From an uncultured Flavobacteriaceae bacterium (GTDB taxonomy: Bacteria; Bacteroidota; Bacteroidia; Flavobacteriales; Flavobacteriaceae), in NCBI GenBank assembly GCA_947502975.1, contig CANNBV010000003.1, positions 186,001-250,000 of the forward strand: 64,000 nucleotides of DNA, read 5' to 3'. Of this stretch, positions 62,003 to 64,000 are shown in pieces. A program made the translations under genes and the position numbers. Every line of letters starts with the position of its first letter. Position 1 is the stretch's first letter. Below the pieces are notes generated by a model, which did no database searches, was not told the origin of the DNA, and saw only the letters and a list, made by a program, of their open reading frames with translations.

Positions 62003-64000
62003 TTATTTTGATACTATAGTTATTGTATTAGAAATAGCACTTCCATTTAATGTAGCAGAAACCTTTATGTTACTAGCTTTTTTTTCAGATTGCACATATA
62101 TTACAGCACGTCCATTATGAGTAACTATTTCATTAATTTTATGTGACTGCACATTCATTTCCCAACCATTATCTACACCAATATTTTTTGCTTCACCTTC
62201 AATTGAGAATGTAATTTTGGTATCGGCATCAGTAATGGTAGTGCCATTTTCATCTAAAAGTTTGATATCTACAACAGCTACATCATAACCGTTTGCCAAT
62301 ACATCTGTTTTATTAGAATTGATTTCAATTTTTGAGACTGATTCTTGTGACTTTAAAACGTATTCATCAGCTTTGACTCCATTATTATAACCAACAACTT
62401 TTAGTTCTCCTTCAACATAGGGCACCATCCATTTTAAAATATGATCATCTTCTACAACATCAGAAAGCGATTGTTTTCCTAATGACTTACCATTTAAAAA
62501 TAATTCTGCAGCTTCACAATTTGTGTATGTTTGAACAACAATAGGCTCTTCAGTATTATAATTCCATTTTGGATATACTTTATACCATTCCCAAAGCCTA
62601 AGTTTATTCCAAACAGGTGGAGGTGTTAACTGCATTTCAAACTGCCAACCATCTTTTTCAGAATATGAAAATTCCGATTCATTAGCTGGTGTCGTAACCA
62701 TATAAACTTTAGGGTTGTCTTTCCATAGGGTTTCAAAAAAATGACCACGGGGTGTTTTAAATCCAGCAAAATCAAAAAGAGAAATATCTAAACCTTTTCT
62801 TGGCCAAGGCCCAGCTTCGCCTAAGTAGGCAAAACCTGTCCAAGTAAATATACCTGCAACAAAATCGCGTTCATTTATAGCTTTCCATTCAGAATACGCA
62901 TTCCAATTTTCTGAACCTAAAATCTTTAAATCTGGATATGCTTTGTGTGCAACATCATAATCAGATGCTCTATAATTAAAACCAAAAACATCAACAGTTG
63001 TTCCATAACCGCTTACCATACCAATAGATGGCAATACACTACCACAAACTGTTGGTCTAGTAGTATCTTCTTCTTTTACCCATGTTACTAATTTTTTAGC
63101 TATAGTAACCAAAGGATCTACATCCTCAATATTACTTTCAAAAGCTGCTTTTATTTTTTCAGCATCGTAAATAGGTACATACTCGTAACCCGCAGCAGAA
63201 GAATTTGGGTTAACATCATTAAATGTTTCCGAATAATGTGGATAGGTCCATTCTATTTCATTTCCAATACTCCACATAATCACTGAAGGGTGGTTATAAT
63301 CACGTTTTATCAAATCCTTCAAATCACGTTCTGCCCATTCGTTAAACACTTCAGGATATGCTCGAGAAGCTTCTTTTGACGCCGCATTATCACCCAAATA
63401 CACTTTACTTTTCCCTTTGGGTTTACTCCATTCATCAAACGCTTCATCCATTACTAGTAAGCCAATTTCATCACAAACTTCAAGCAATTCAGGTGAATGT
63501 GGATTGTGCGCCAAACGAATTGCATTAGTCCCTATGGATTTCAGTTGTTTTAACCTGAATTCCCAAATAGCTTTCGGCACAGCAGCACCTAAAGCACCAG
63601 CATCATGGTGTAAGTTTACACCCTTTATTTTTAAACGCTTTCTATTTAAAGAAAAGCCAGTATTAGCATCAAAATTAAAAGTTCGGATTCCAAAAGTCTC
63701 AATAGTATCATCTATCAACTTGTCATCTTCAAATACTTCTACTTTAAGTTGATATAGTTTAGGCGTTTCAGTAGACCAAAGTTTTGGATTGTTTAATATA
63801 ATCGTGTTTTCAGATATTGTATTGTCAACAGCTATGATTTCAGATGCAACACTATTTACACCGTCAATAATACTATACTTTAAAGTAATATTTTTTTCTT
63901 CAGAAATATTAGAACTATTAAGCTCCGTCTTAATATTGATACTTGCTGAAGCCTCAGATACTTCAGGTGTAGAAACCTTAACGCCCCATTGTTTGATATG
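62003..64000 (-). CDS. Glycoside hydrolase family 2 (beta-galactosidase-like), 5' end outside window
   Basis: The frame is open to the right edge, so the start lies outside; 665 residues are visible. It has a GH2 sandwich part, then the catalytic barrel with GVNLHHDAGALG, IRLAHNPHSPELLEVCDEIG, the acid/base Glu in WSIGNEIEW and the nucleophile region LGSENWNAYSEW. DUF4982 (about visible residue 490 on, with CEAAELFLNGKSLG) and an Ig-like C-terminal domain follow. It is probably a polysaccharide-degrading enzyme. No SusC/D genes are seen inside the window. Confidence 0.92.
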   Translation of the reverse strand, partial: HIKQWGVKVSTPEVSEASASINIKTELNSSNISEEKNITLKYSIIDGVNSVASEIIAVDNTISENTIILNNPKLWSTETPKLYQLKVEVFEDDKLIDDTIETFGIRTFNFDANTGFSLNRKRLKIKGVNLHHDAGALGAAVPKAIWEFRLKQLKSIGTNAIRLAHNPHSPELLEVCDEIGLLVMDEAFDEWSKPKGKSKVYLGDNAASKEASRAYPEVFNEWAERDLKDLIKRDYNHPSVIMWSIGNEIEWTYPHYSETFNDVNPNSSAAGYEYVPIYDAEKIKAAFESNIEDVDPLVTIAKKLVTWVKEEDTTRPTVCGSVLPSIGMVSGYGTTVDVFGFNYRASDYDVAHKAYPDLKILGSENWNAYSEWKAINERDFVAGIFTWTGFAYLGEAGPWPRKGLDISLFDFAGFKTPRGHFFETLWKDNPKVYMVTTPANESEFSYSEKDGWQFEMQLTPPPVWNKLRLWEWYKVYPKWNYNTEEPIVVQTYTNCEAAELFLNGKSLGKQSLSDVVEDDHILKWMVPYVEGELKVVGYNNGVKADEYVLKSQESVSKIEINSNKTDVLANGYDVAVVDIKLLDENGTTITDADTKITFSIEGEAKNIGVDNGWEMNVQSHKINEIVTHNGRAVIYVQSEKKASNIKVSATLNGSAISNTITIVSK

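Overview
The window is a chromosomal stretch from a Bacteroidota bacterium, most likely a marine Flavobacteriaceae. The evidence is the AT-rich sequence, a surface protein with a type IX secretion (T9SS) type-B sorting domain, several Bacteroidota-style promoters (TTG / TAnnTTTG), weak Shine-Dalgarno sites, a fused E1 alpha/beta oxoacid dehydrogenase, fused HisB, HisIE, ThrA and NnrD/E proteins, and LytTR-type two-component genes. I see no phage, transposase, integrase, CRISPR array, rRNA or tRNA. The genus cannot be fixed from this alone.

Layout: 1-3.3 kb holds a partial gene, a VWA membrane protein and a prohibitin-like SPFH protein. 3.4-11.4 kb is a complete histidine operon (hisG-D-C-B-H-[cupin]-A-F-[receiver-like]-IE) preceded by a His-codon leader peptide and attenuator. 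11.4-16.6 kb is mixed: membrane protein, TruA-like enzyme, DUF2461, a TetR/SDR pair with two matching operators, DUF72. 16.8-21.6 kb is leuC-D-A-B. 21.6-30 kb, mostly on the minus strand, has an outer-membrane-type protein, a lectin lipoprotein, a LytS/LytR-type two-component pair, an alpha/beta hydrolase with an outer-membrane partner, and MscS, DUF3817 and VTT membrane proteins. 30.1-35 kb is thrA-B-C (minus strand) preceded by a Thr-codon leader peptide. 35.2-42.3 kb has NAD(P)HX repair, a TlpA-like lipoprotein, a four-gene minus-strand operon (eIF1-like, DUF1835, nucleoside phosphorylase, cytosolic binding protein) and a 2-oxoglutarate oxygenase. 42.4-48.6 kb has the fused E1 enzyme, a lipoprotein, a structured intergenic element, a 3D-domain protein, ExbD, and three unlisted tiny ORFs in tandem on the minus strand. 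48.7-64 kb has an S9 peptidase, a helicase, a DMT transporter, a GT9 glycosyltransferase, a 1599-residue T9SS cargo protein with nine internal repeats, a DUF4251 lipoprotein, Hsp20 with a repeated operator, an intradiol-dioxygenase-like secreted protein and a GH2 glycosidase cut by the right edge.

Functionally the window is dominated by amino-acid biosynthesis (His, Leu, Thr), and two of the three operons carry short leader peptides rich in the cognate amino acid. For his, a full set of mutually exclusive RNA pairings (terminator versus antiterminator) can be drawn from the sequence. For thr, the leader peptide is clear but the switching logic is not.

The least expected item is the run of tiny minus-strand ORFs at 46.26-46.66 kb. 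Two of them are 28-residue paralogues whose last eight residues are identical while their codons differ only at synonymous positions, which argues that they are translated. I cannot assign a function.
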